From: Candidatus Nyctobacter psychrophilus
Lineage (GTDB): Bacteria > Vulcanimicrobiota > Vulcanimicrobiia > Vulcanimicrobiales > Vulcanimicrobiaceae
Assembly: GCA_014305025.1 (NCBI GenBank)
Contig: JACRTY010000015.1
Span: forward strand, 1-46,873
Reading direction: 5' to 3'
DNA length: 46,873 nt
The position numbers and the translations under genes are program-made. Positions 1 to 9,400 of this stretch are shown here, one piece after another. Position 1 is the stretch's first letter. Every line of letters starts with the position of its first letter. Under the pieces are notes generated by a model. That model ran no database searches. It worked only from the letters and a program-made list of their open reading frames with translations, and was not told where the DNA came from.

Positions 1-191
1 GGTCAGTTCCCAATTCGCTGCGCGAAGTCGAGCGCGAAGTGAACTTTTTGCTCGATGTTACCGACCCGAACCGCGATGCCGCGCCGGAATACGTTCTCGA
101 CCGCTCGAATTCGGCGAGTGCCCCGAGCAGCGCCCTCGAAGACGACCCTGTCGACACTGCCATTGCAAGCGCCGTACAGGCCGGATCATGA
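1..191 (+). CDS. drmA: C-terminal end of a probable DrmA helicase (partial, runs off the left edge)
   Basis: An open frame starting at base 3 runs through to a TGA at 189-191 that overlaps the ATG of the next gene (ATGA). The readable 62 residues begin SVPNSLREVEREVNFLL, followed by an acidic, alanine/serine-rich tail with no domain. The helicase core would lie outside the window, so the name rests on position: DISARM loci have the order drmA-drmB-drmC, and the next two genes match DrmB and DrmC. The SLREVE-type ending is also common at the tail of large DUF1998-associated helicases. The tight overlap means it is translated together with drmB. It could instead be the end of another gene in the same operon. 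Confidence 0.55.
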   Translation, partial: SVPNSLREVEREVNFLLDVTDPNRDAAPEYVLDRSNSASAPSSALEDDPVDTAIASAVQAGS

Positions 192-2065
192 ACCGAACGG
201 TACCGACCCAAACGAACGGCGTCGCATCACGCCCAGGCGTCGGCGGAGCGCGCCCCAGTCAGATGATGTTCGCTTACGGCGTCGGCGCTCAAGTCGATCT
301 GCCCAGCCTGTCGGTCGTTATCGCGGGTCTCGATGCTTGGGATAAACCGCGCGAATCCGTAGTTGAACCGCGTTTGCTTGCCGCGGTGCAAGAGCGCTTG
401 GGCGCTCAGGTCGAGTACCTGGCGGCACTTCCGTGGATTCCCGAAGTCCGCGGCGGTGGAAGCGATCCGTCCCGCTTCGTGGGTGTGCCGGTCCTGCCGT
501 TTCCCCGCTGGATGCGCTGCACGGCGTGCAACTTACTTTCCACCTGCGACGGCGGCCACTTCAAGTTGCACGAGGATCGCTATCGCCCCCAACGCACGCG
601 CTATGTCCACGCGACGTGCCTGAAGAACCCGAAGATCAAGAACCCGACCGTCGTTCCCGCCCGTTTCGTTCTGGCATGCGCGAACGGCCATCTCGACGAC
701 TTTCCCTGGAACGAGTTCGTTCACAAATTCGGTACTTGCAAAAAACGCGACGTTGACGGTGCACTCGAGATGTACGATGTCGGCAGCGGCATGCGTTCGA
801 CCGACGTTTCGATTCGCTGCACCCGGTGCGATGCCGCAGCCTCGATGAGCACGATCTACGCGCGCGGCGATCACCGCCAACGGATGCTGCCGCGCTGTCG
901 CGGCCGCCACGTTCACTTGCGGTCGTTCGATCCCAAGGGCTGCACCTTGCCGGCGGCGCCGATGCTCCTCGGCGCGTCGAACATGTGGTTTCCCGAAACG
1001 CGCAGCGCGCTCGCGTTGCCGTCGCGCCTCGACGATGAGATTGAACGGGCGATCGAAGATGGGTGGGGCCATCTGGCGGCGATCCCGCAGCGAGTCGTCT
1101 ACGACTACGCGGTGACCAACACACCGCAACTTGCCGCGTTGCGCGACTTCCCCGCAGATGCCGTGTGGGCGGCGATCGAACGCCGGCGCAGCACAAGCGA
1201 CGACGGCGCTACGGGCACGCCGATCGACCTCAAGCGCCCGGAGTGGGAGCGCTTCATCGACCCAGCCGAAACCGAGCCGTCCGAACAGTTCGACATCCGC
1301 AGCCGACCAGTACCGACGGGATACGAACAAACGATCGCCGCGGTCACTGCCGTCGCCCGGCTAAGATCAGTCGTCGCGCTGATCGGCTTTTCGCGTATCG
1401 ACGCGCCCGACTCCGGCGTAGCAGAAGATGCAGACACAAGCCAAAACCGCGCACGGCTTTCGGTTCGCGAGCCGCACTGGGTGCCCGCCGCCGAGATGCG
1501 CGGCGAGGGTCTTTTCATTCGCCTCGCCGAGCCGGCGGTCGAGGCGTGGACCGCGCGCGTCTCGCGTTCGGAACGCATCGCACGCGTCTTGGCGGGGCGG
1601 GGCAGAACGCAGTTGCGTTCGGCTCGCTTCCTGTTGTTGCATTCGCTTTCGCATCTTATCATCAATGGAGTCGCACTCGACTGCGGCTACAGCGCCGCCT
1701 CGATCCGAGAGCGAATCTATTCGTCGGACGAGGCGCTCGATGCCGATCCAATGGCGGGCATTCTCCTCTACACGGCCGCCCCCGACGCGGAAGGAACGCT
1801 CGGCGGGCTCGTGTCGCTCGCAGAGCCCGAACGGCTCGGCCGCATCCTCGATCAGGCTCTCGAACGTGCGCGCATTTGCGCTTCGGATCCGATGTGCGCC
1901 GAGCACGTTCCAAACGAGCACGATCCAAGTTTGCACGGCGCTGCATGCCATGCGTGCCTCTTCTTGCCAGAAACGAGCTGCGAATGCGGGAACCGGTATC
2001 TCGACCGCAGCGTTTTGCGGATAACGTTGGCCGAAGGCGAGCTAGGCTATTTCGAAGCGCCCTGA
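188..2065 (+). CDS. drmB: DrmB, DUF1998-domain protein of a DISARM defence system
   Basis: 625 residues. A zinc-binding region near residues 108-148 contains CTACNLLSTC and a later C in HATCLK. The C-terminal DUF1998 region (about 480-610) has RFLLLHSLSHLIINGVAL and then a cysteine cluster: CASDPMC, CHAC and CEC. DUF1998 proteins of this size directly after a helicase and before a single-HKD phospholipase-D protein define the DISARM core (DrmA, DrmB, DrmC), which restricts incoming phage DNA. DrmB is thought to act with the DrmA helicase in a DNA-binding complex. The start codon overlaps the stop of the gene before. No methyltransferase, drmD or drmE is visible, so the class cannot be assigned. 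Confidence is high for the family and good for the system. Confidence 0.85.
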   Translation: MNRTVPTQTNGVASRPGVGGARPSQMMFAYGVGAQVDLPSLSVVIAGLDAWDKPRESVVEPRLLAAVQERLGAQVEYLAALPWIPEVRGGGSDPSRFVGVPVLPFPRWMRCTACNLLSTCDGGHFKLHEDRYRPQRTRYVHATCLKNPKIKNPTVVPARFVLACANGHLDDFPWNEFVHKFGTCKKRDVDGALEMYDVGSGMRSTDVSIRCTRCDAAASMSTIYARGDHRQRMLPRCRGRHVHLRSFDPKGCTLPAAPMLLGASNMWFPETRSALALPSRLDDEIERAIEDGWGHLAAIPQRVVYDYAVTNTPQLAALRDFPADAVWAAIERRRSTSDDGATGTPIDLKRPEWERFIDPAETEPSEQFDIRSRPVPTGYEQTIAAVTAVARLRSVVALIGFSRIDAPDSGVAEDADTSQNRARLSVREPHWVPAAEMRGEGLFIRLAEPAVEAWTARVSRSERIARVLAGRGRTQLRSARFLLLHSLSHLIINGVALDCGYSAASIRERIYSSDEALDADPMAGILLYTAAPDAEGTLGGLVSLAEPERLGRILDQALERARICASDPMCAEHVPNEHDPSLHGAACHACLFLPETSCECGNRYLDRSVLRITLAEGELGYFEAP

Positions 2066-2066
2066 A

Positions 2067-2830
2067 ATGAGGACGCACACGCTCGCCGACGAGGTCGCGC
2101 GCATCGCCGCCGTTTTCCCAGCTCGCAAGTGCATGCGCTCGTGCACGAATTGTACGAGCAGAAGATGAGGAACGGCAGCCACGTCGAGTTACTCGATTCG
2201 GTCGGCGCGAGTAGCTTCGAAGATGCGTTGGCACCATTACTGTTAGCGTGGAGAGCGGAACCCAGGGTCGAGCCGAGCGCCCTCGCGCTGGCTCTGGAAG
2301 CCGCTCTGAAGGCACGTGAGGCTGCGGCTTCCTCGGTCGAGCTGGTTTGGACCGGACCAGCCAGCGATGCCGCAACCACGCTCAATACAACCGCCGTGCT
2401 GTTCCGCATCATCCGAAGATCAGAAAAGCGCTTGCTGCTGATGAGCTACAGCGCCTTCCCAATTCCTGGCCTCGTCGACGAGCTACAGGCCGCATGCGAT
2501 CGTGGAGTGTCGGTACGCCTGGTCCTCGAATCTGTGTTCGAGAGCGGCAATCGCCTCACCATCGATGCCGCCGCACCGTTCGCGCTCGTACGAGGACGTG
2601 CCGCGTTTTACACCTGGCCGCACGCATTACGACAACCGGGTGCCGTAATGCACGTGAAGTGCGCCGTCGCCGACAGTCGTACGGCACTCGTAACGAGCGC
2701 AAATCTGACCGAACGCGGCGTCGACGCGAACTTCGAGCTCGGCACCTACTTTGAAGACTCGCCCCTGCCGCAGCAAATCGAACGCCACATCGACGCACTA
2801 GCCGCGCGCGACGTCCTCATTGCGATGTGA
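2067..2830 (+). CDS. drmC: DrmC, phospholipase-D-like protein of DISARM, probable frameshift near 2118
   Basis: Reading from a GTG at 2129 gives 233 residues with one phospholipase-D motif, HVKCAVAD followed by TSANLTERG (the HxKxxxxD...SxN pattern); DrmC proteins carry a single HKD. An ATG at 2067, just after the drmB stop, opens another frame reading MRTHTLADEVARIAAVFP, which looks like the expected N-terminus. It joins the long frame if one C is restored in the CCC run at 2117-2119, continuing SSQVHALVHEL. The gene is therefore either broken, or intact with a homopolymer sequencing error. If the shift is real, only the GTG-initiated form would be made, lacking about 20 residues but keeping the whole nuclease domain. 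Confidence 0.8.
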
Positions 2831-2833
2831 CAA

Positions 2834-2858
2834 GTATTGGAAGACCGACTCCCAATAC
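2834..2858. other. Inverted repeat after drmC, possible weak terminator
   Basis: GTATTGG at 2834-2840 pairs with CCAATAC at 2852-2858 around an 11-base loop. It lies between the drmC stop and the end of the convergent gene. There is no T-tract on either side, so it may be an RNA-stabilising stem rather than a terminator, or chance. Confidence 0.3.
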
Positions 2859-2902
2859 GTTGCACATGATCAGCGGGGGGTATCTTCGAAATGAAGCGCG
2901 CG

Positions 2903-3301
2903 TCAATCGTCGGGATCGGGTGGTTGGACGTCGAGCGTTAGAAAGCCCGTAGGCATGATGGCGCGTAGCGTCCATCGCCCTCGGTCACACGTGAGACTCT
3001 CATACTGCTCAAGCCGCAAGTCGATAGATAGGTATTCATCTTCATCAGAGAGGTGTTCATCTCCATCGTCCGACGATACTTTGGCGAGATACCAATCGCC
3101 AAGATTAGATGTACCACGGGAAGGCTCGAGGATACCGGAAACCTTGACGGTCGAAGGGATACCGCTCAATGCTATCGTGGCAGTTGTGAATCTGCCGCGA
3201 AAGTCTTCCATCAGGCCCGGCAACTGCTCGCGCGACAACGGCTCGTATTTTGGGGGGTCGTCCCACCGAGGCTTGCGCCGACGTGACATGTTGAGCGACA
3301 T
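2903..3301 (-). CDS. Small unknown protein downstream of the protease/nuclease pair
   Basis: 132 residues from the ATG at 3301 (a second ATG at 3289 would lose four). The N-terminus is basic (MSRRRKPRWDDPPKYEP). The rest is a mixed, acidic protein with alternating polar/hydrophobic stretches that suggest a small beta-rich domain, ending LDVQPPDPDD. It has no signal peptide, membrane segment or recognised family motif. It starts 50 bases after the stop of the polymerase-like/nuclease gene on the same strand, so it is probably the third gene of that operon. The emfourin inhibitor often encoded next to protealysins was considered, but I do not see its pattern. An open frame extends upstream to 3469, but that part is arginine-rich shadow. 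Confidence 0.6.
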   Translation of the reverse strand: MSLNMSRRRKPRWDDPPKYEPLSREQLPGLMEDFRGRFTTATIALSGIPSTVKVSGILEPSRGTSNLGDWYLAKVSSDDGDEHLSDEDEYLSIDLRLEQYESLTCDRGRWTLRAIMPTGFLTLDVQPPDPDD

Positions 3302-3351
3302 ATTCGCCGCCACGAAACCGTTCCTGCATAGATTTGAGCAGAGCAGCGCAA

Positions 3352-5289
3352 TCAACCCGTTCCGTGCGTAACGACGATCGCGTCGCGCGCATCGTCCAAC
3401 CACACCGCCGCTCCCATTAGTGGATCGGTGAGATGCAAGAATGCCGCGCGAACGTCCGCGCGCGTGCATGGTTGCTGCGAGCCTTCCTTTCCGAGCAATT
3501 CCTCATCGACGAGCATCATCGCCGCGTCTTCGTCGAGCCGCGGCGCATCGGCCGGATCGCCCGTCCGCGCGGCAGCCACTTGATCGCGCCATACCGCTTC
3601 CGTGACGATCTGGCAGATGACCGCGATGCGTTTGCGCTCGCCGTGTTCCCGCTCCCAAAGAAAAGCCTCGATCCGCTCGGCCGCAAAACCCGGCGCGAAC
3701 AGCGGCCGCATCTCGCGCGGATCGGCGCCTGCCGCGAGCAACGCGATGAGATCGTCGCTCGTAAACGCCGCCACGCCGTGCGTCTGCAATTCGCCCGCGA
3801 GCTGAATATCGTCACCGAATGCGGGCCCGATCAAGGTCGCGAATTGTGCGTGATAGGGGCCGACGTGCTTCGCAGCCTCCGCCGCGTCGGGGTCCTGCAC
3901 GATGCCCCCCGCGCGCTTGCACTCGAGCATCACGCGATACCCCGCCTCGCCAAGCGGCGCATCGAGATATCCATCCGGCGCCGCCGGACCGCCGAGGTGC
4001 TGCGCGAGAAATCCGAGCGCCGCAAAAGCATCGCACACGGCCTGCTCGTACGCGCTTGGATCGTCGCCCGCACCCGTTGCCCGCAATTGCGCCGCGAGCG
4101 TATCCGCACTAGGCGCGGCGGCACGCACTGGCAACGGCGCCTTGGGCGCGGGCCAATCGTCGGCCGGCAAATTTCGCCGGAAGCGCCGATCCGGATCCTG
4201 CACGATCCTTGGCGTGCGCTCGTGCCCCTTCGCGCGTGAAATATACTCGATCAATTCCGTGTAGACGTCCTTGCGCGTCGTGGTCGCCGGAACCAGACCG
4301 CGCGCGATTGCCTCCGCGCACAACGCGTCGGCATCGCGCGGCCGGCCGTCATCGAGGATCACAATCGCCGCCCGAATGATGCGTCCACGCGGCTCGCCGC
4401 CGTCCAGTGCGAGCGAGAAGAAGCTGCGCCGACCCCGGTGCTCTGGAGGCGCGGACGCGATGAACGGCGCGGCCGCTTGCCCGCCGAGCGCCGCAACCTG
4501 CGTGGCTAAGACGTCGCCCCGAGCAGCGAGCCGCTGCGGCAACTCCACCGCCGTCACCGCACCCGGATCGAGCGCATCCAATTCATCCCAGGCAATCGGC
4601 GCGACGACCGGCAGCGCGTCGAGCGCGCGCAAGCTGTACGGGAGTGCGCTAAACCGCCCGACCGCATTGGAACTCGTCGCAATATGCACGCGATCGCCGC
4701 GCTCCGCCAGCGGGTGCATCGTCGTTAAGAGCGCGGGATGCGCGCGCGCCGCCTCCTCGGCAAGCGCATCGAGCCGCAAGCGTAGCGGTTCGTATTCCGG
4801 CGCGTCACTAAACGGCACCCACAGCGCCAGCCCGACGAGTCCTCCGAGCAGCACGATCGCATCCAGCCCATACGACGCGAGCAGCGCGCGCACGGCGAGC
4901 GCGCCTTCTTTCACCATCCCGATCGTCGCCGATCCGCTGGGCTCGAGCAGGATGCGCCCGAATGAAGCCCGCGCCGGATCGTCGCGCGTGGGCGCCCAGC
5001 TCATGAACCCAATTGCACCACGATGCGCTTGCCACAGCACGGCGTTCTCAGCGACCGCCGCAAACGTCGCCGGACCGGCGCGCAACCCCACGCGCACGGT
5101 CGGAATCGACGGCGGTGCGTGCCGCAGCGTTTCTTCGAAAACGGGCACTTTCGTGGACCAATCGGGAATGAACATCGCAACGCACGGCGTCCCGCCGAAG
5201 GACCGCACGAGCAGCGGCGCAACGCGCTCGTAATGCGCAAGCAAAATCCGCCGCTGTTCGGCCGTGAACGCGTCGGGACCGTCAGTCAC
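3352..5289 (-). CDS. Inactive LigD-polymerase-like domain fused to a winged helix and PD-(D/E)XK nuclease
   Basis: About 645 residues from a GTG at 5289 that overlaps the protease stop (GTGA); an ATG at 5313 is the alternative, and residue numbers here count from it. Residues 12-265 follow the LigD polymerase (archaeo-eukaryotic primase) fold: HYERVAPLL, HAPPSIPTVRV, and ALPYSLRALDALPV then WDELD. The three catalytic sites are lost: the DLDP-type site reads RILLEPSG, the SGGKGLH site reads LLGGLVGLALW, and the third Asp site reads VHIATSSN. Residues about 311-385 look like a winged helix (RKDVYTELIEYISR, IVQDPDRRFRRN). Residues 420-530 form a restriction-nuclease-like domain with PDGYLD (446-451) and VMLECK (461-466), an intact D...ExK core. 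I infer a DNA-end or nucleotide sensor joined to a nuclease effector. The substrate is unknown. Confidence 0.75.
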   Translation of the reverse strand: MTDGPDAFTAEQRRILLAHYERVAPLLVRSFGGTPCVAMFIPDWSTKVPVFEETLRHAPPSIPTVRVGLRAGPATFAAVAENAVLWQAHRGAIGFMSWAPTRDDPARASFGRILLEPSGSATIGMVKEGALAVRALLASYGLDAIVLLGGLVGLALWVPFSDAPEYEPLRLRLDALAEEAARAHPALLTTMHPLAERGDRVHIATSSNAVGRFSALPYSLRALDALPVVAPIAWDELDALDPGAVTAVELPQRLAARGDVLATQVAALGGQAAAPFIASAPPEHRGRRSFFSLALDGGEPRGRIIRAAIVILDDGRPRDADALCAEAIARGLVPATTTRKDVYTELIEYISRAKGHERTPRIVQDPDRRFRRNLPADDWPAPKAPLPVRAAAPSADTLAAQLRATGAGDDPSAYEQAVCDAFAALGFLAQHLGGPAAPDGYLDAPLGEAGYRVMLECKRAGGIVQDPDAAEAAKHVGPYHAQFATLIGPAFGDDIQLAGELQTHGVAAFTSDDLIALLAAGADPREMRPLFAPGFAAERIEAFLWEREHGERKRIAVICQIVTEAVWRDQVAAARTGDPADAPRLDEDAAMMLVDEELLGKEGSQQPCTRADVRAAFLHLTDPLMGAAVWLDDARDAIVVTHGTG

Positions 5290-6329
5290 GCGCTCACCCC
5301 GACACGCTGCCAAGCATGCTGTACGTGCTTACGGACCTCATCCCCAAACTGCTTCTCCGCAACGTGCACCGTCTCGCTCGCAAATTCGGCGAAGCTCGTG
5401 TGCGGCCGCGCCGCCCCGGTCAGCGCCCCAAACCAAATCGCCCCGGCTCGCTCCCACGCATGTCCGCCGAGATCGACGGCCAGTAGATAGAATGCGTGAT
5501 TGGGAATCCCCGAGTTGACGTGCACGCCGCCGTCGTCGGCACGCATGTGCTGATAATCGCGCATGTGCGCGGGCTGCGGGTCCTTGCCGCCCATGAAGAT
5601 GCTGTTGTAGGCAGTGCCCGGCGCCGCGAGCGAACGAAGCGCGCGTCCAAACTTCGTATCGACGAGCAACCTATCGCCGATCAACCAATCCGCTTCCTCC
5701 GCCCGCTGTCCGTGCACCCACTGTTTGACCAGCGAACCGAACACATCGGAGACCGACTCGTTGAGCGCCCCCGACTGCCCCGAGTAGGTCAAATTCGCGG
5801 TACTCTCAGTAAGCCCGTGCGTGAGTTCGTGCGCGATCACGTCGAGCGCGCGCGTGAAGTCGCCGAGCACGACCCCGTCCCCATCGCCGTACACCATCTC
5901 AGTCCCGTCCCAAAACGCGTTGTCGTAGTGCTGACCGTAGTGGACGCTCGAAAGCAGCCGCATGCCGCGCCCGTCGATCGACGAGCGCCCGAAGACGCGC
6001 TCGAAGAAGGAGAAGGTCTGCCCCGCATGCTCGTAGGCCGCATTCGCACTGGCATCCGCGCACGCCGGCCCTCCTTCACGCCGCAAGAGCGTCCCCGGCA
6101 ACTCTCGTCCATGCACGGCGTCGTACACAACGCGCCGTTCATCCGCGAGATGCCGCTCGCCGCGTTCGAGTAGAAGCAGCCGCCGCTCAGCAAGTTCCGC
6201 CGTAAGCAGAATCGTCTGGTGCCCCGCCCGGGCCAGCCGCGCGTCGCCAGCCTGCGCGAGTGCCTCCAGCACGTACGGCGGCACGATTGAACAGCGCGGC
6301 ACGTCCCCGCTTCCGCCATCCCGGACCAT
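5286..6329 (-). CDS. Protealysin-like M4 (thermolysin family) metalloprotease, probably cytosolic
   Basis: 347 residues. The zinc site is HELTH at 167-171, with the third ligand E191 in ALNESVSD and the distal catalytic His in VNSGIPNHAFY. The N-terminus has no signal peptide but carries CSIVPPYVLEAL, the short PPxY-type propeptide of protealysins, intracellular members of family M4. The C-terminal M4 helical domain is complete. Most M4 enzymes are secreted, whereas protealysins are made inside the cell and matured by self-cleavage. The next gene begins within this stop codon, so the protease and the nuclease fusion are translated together, which suggests a shared function: the protease might release or activate the nuclease. 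A housekeeping role in protein turnover is the alternative. Confidence 0.92.
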   Translation of the reverse strand: MVRDGGSGDVPRCSIVPPYVLEALAQAGDARLARAGHQTILLTAELAERRLLLLERGERHLADERRVVYDAVHGRELPGTLLRREGGPACADASANAAYEHAGQTFSFFERVFGRSSIDGRGMRLLSSVHYGQHYDNAFWDGTEMVYGDGDGVVLGDFTRALDVIAHELTHGLTESTANLTYSGQSGALNESVSDVFGSLVKQWVHGQRAEEADWLIGDRLLVDTKFGRALRSLAAPGTAYNSIFMGGKDPQPAHMRDYQHMRADDGGVHVNSGIPNHAFYLLAVDLGGHAWERAGAIWFGALTGAARPHTSFAEFASETVHVAEKQFGDEVRKHVQHAWQRVGVSA

Positions 6330-6460
6330 GGCTTACCTATCGCCGAAGGCCGATGTTTATCCGCCTCCAGAGACGCTCGTCACCTCGTCGCGTCGAAGTA
6401 GCCTTTCGAACCGTCTTTTCCAAGGTTGTCCCCAGGCCGCCACGGGACAATCGACCCGTC

Positions 6461-9400
6461 GTGTCCATCGCGCAATTCGCCGTCACCCGCCGCGTGTCGG
6501 TCGCCATGTTGGCGACGGCGATTGTCGTGCTCGGCATCTTTGCGCTGCCTCGCCTGCCGATCGACCTGCTCCCGTCGTTCCAGCCTCCCGTCATCAGCGT
6601 TACGGTCAACTACGGCAACACCGAACCCGAAACGATGGAATCGACCGTCACGCGGCCGATTGAAAACGCGGTCGCGCGCGTGTCCGGTATCGACTACTTG
6701 CAATCCGACTCGTATCAAGGGCAAACGGTCGTCCGAGCGCAGTTCAAGTTCGGCACGGATATCAATGTGGCGGCCAACGACGTCGAGCAGCAGGTCGCGC
6801 GCGCGCAATCGCAATTGCCCAACGACCCCAACCTGAGCCAGCCGCAGATCGTGAAAGCCGATCCCAACGCCGCTCCGGTCGTGCGCTTCTATGTGACCGA
6901 CCCGACCCGGACGCAGCGCGATCTGAGCGACCTGTTCACCAACGTCCTCTCCGACGAGTTCTCCGCCGTATCGGGAGTCGGAAGCGCAACGATCGTCGGC
7001 GGCCAGACGCGCGCCATCATGGTCGCCCCCGACCAGAATAAGATCGCCGGCTACGGACTGACCAACAACGACATCATCCGCAAGATCGCCAACGAAAACG
7101 TCGACGACCCCGCCGGCATCATCGCGGTCGGACCCGATGAATTCGGCATCCGCACGAGCGCGCTGTATAGATCGGCAGCCGAAGTGGGCGGTGCAATCAT
7201 CGCCATCAAGAACGGCGCGCCCATCTACTTGCGCGATGTGGCAAGCGTTAGCGATTCGATCGAAGATCAGCGCGTCTTCACGCGCGTCAACGGCCTGCCG
7301 GCTATCTCGCTCGTCGTCACGGCGCAGCCCGATGCCAACATCGTCGCAACCGCTGACGGTGTCTACGCCAAAGCCGCCGAGATTCACAAAGAATATCCGA
7401 GCATGGTGTTCCACATCGCCTTCGAGCAGCGTGGCTTCATTCAAGCGGCCGTCGACGCGCTTGAACACACCGCCGCGATCGGGGCCGTGTTGGCGGTTCT
7501 CATCATCTTGCTGTTCCTGCACTCGTGGCGCTCGACGCTGATCGTCGCGGTGTCGCTGCCGGTCGCGGTGCTCGGGACGCTGTTCGCCACGTACATGTTC
7601 CATCAGACGCTCAACACGATGACCTTGGGCGGTCTTGCCCTCGCCGTCGGCTTGATCGTGGACGACGCGGTCGTGGTCACCGAAAACATCTTCCGCCATC
7701 TCGACGAGGGCGAGTCGCCCCTCCACGCCGCCCGCAATGCCACGACGCAGATCTTCTCAGCCGTGCTGTCGTCGACGATCACGGTCGTGACCGTGTTCGT
7801 TCCGCTGCTGCTCATTCCGGGCTTGCAGGGCCTGATCTTCGGACCGTTCGCGCTCACGGTCATGACGGCCGTCGCGATCTCGCTGCTGGTCGCCGTGACC
7901 ACCGTCCCAATGCTTTCGAGCGTCTTCTTGCGGCCGAACGAAGCGCACAGCGGCGGCCGCTTCGCCGCGCGTTTCGATGCCACGTACGGGCGTTTCGAGC
8001 GCGTCTATACGCGCGCGCTGACATGGGCGCTGGACCGGCCGCTCGCGACGCTCGGCGGAGGGCTCGCGTTGTTCGTACTCGCCTTCATCGCGCTGCGCAC
8101 CGGGGCCGTGCAAACCGAGGTTTTCCCAGCCGCCGACTCGCGTTTCGCCCGCTTCGATCTACGGACGCCCAACGGCACGTCGGTCGCCCGATCGAACGGC
8201 GTCTCCCGGCTCGTCGAAGCGGCGCTCGAGCGCGATCCGCGCGTGCAAGAGGTCGCCGCCAGCGTTGGCGCGGCGGGCTACGGCACCCAGCGTCCGGTCA
8301 CCAATCAAATCTCATTGGCCGTTACGTTACGGCCCGACATTACCGGCAACAAGGCCACGCTGTTCGTCGATCAATGGCAGCAACGGCTGGGCGGCGGGTC
8401 GCGTGGCCGCCCCGGGGCTGCACGTTCGTCGTCGGCTACCGGCGCCGCGCGCTTTACTCCCGCAGACCGAGCTCGCTTTCGCGCACTGCGCCGAGCGCTG
8501 ATCGGTACGACGGTGCGCGCGCGGACGATCGATATCCTCCAGCAGCAGATCGCGCAGGGCAGCGATGCGTTGCAGTTGCAGATATTCGGTCCCGACGTCT
8601 CGCGGCTCTACGCGCTCGCGCAAGGCGTGATTCCACAACTCTCAACGATTCCGGGCGTCGTGCGTCCCGATACGAATATCACCGCGACGCAGCCGGAAGT
8701 CGACGTCAAAGTCGACCGCCGCAAGGCGGCGCAATATGGGTTTTCGACCGGTGACATTGCGGCCGACGTAGCGACCGCGACGAGCGGAACGATTGCATCG
8801 TACTTCCAAATCAACGGCATTCAGTATCCCATCCTCGTCCAAGCGCCGCCGGCCCAGCGCCGTTCTTTCGCGTCGCTCGCCGGACTGCAACTGACGCCAC
8901 CGAGCGTGGGAGGCTCAACGGGCGCGGCGCCTACTCTGGGCACCAGCCGTGCTCTGGGTGGCATCGCCGGCGCCGGCACGCCGCTGAGCACGTCGAGCGG
9001 CCCGTCGTCGCAGTCGTTGCAAAGCGTTCCCTTGTCGGCACTAGCCGACATCCGCGTCGGCGTTGGCCCATCGCAGATCAGCCGTCAGGATAAGCAGCGC
9101 CGCATCGACATCAACGCACCGGTCATCGGTCAGCCGCTCGGCACGGCGGTCGCGGCGGCGCAGCGGATCATGGATCGTTACCCGCTCCCAGCCGGATACC
9201 GCTGGCAATTCGGTCCTGCGATCACCCAGAATACGGAAACCTTCAGCGCCCTGGGCCTCGTGATTCTGCTCGCGGTCGCGCTGATCTACATGTTGCTTGC
9301 CGCTCAGTTCGAGTCGTTTCTGGATCCGCTCGTCATCATGATGGCCGTTCCCTTTGCGCTCGTGGGGATCGTCGGTTCGCTCATCATCACGCAGCGCGCC

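Noticed and set aside
2903..3301. Emfourin-type inhibitor of the protealysin.
   Set aside because: Position fits, but the sequence does not show the emfourin pattern I know, and the nuclease gene lies between.
6380..7726. Long minus-strand open frame inside the first RND pump.
   Set aside because: Antisense shadow: low-complexity Asp/Arg/Gly composition and no family resemblance.
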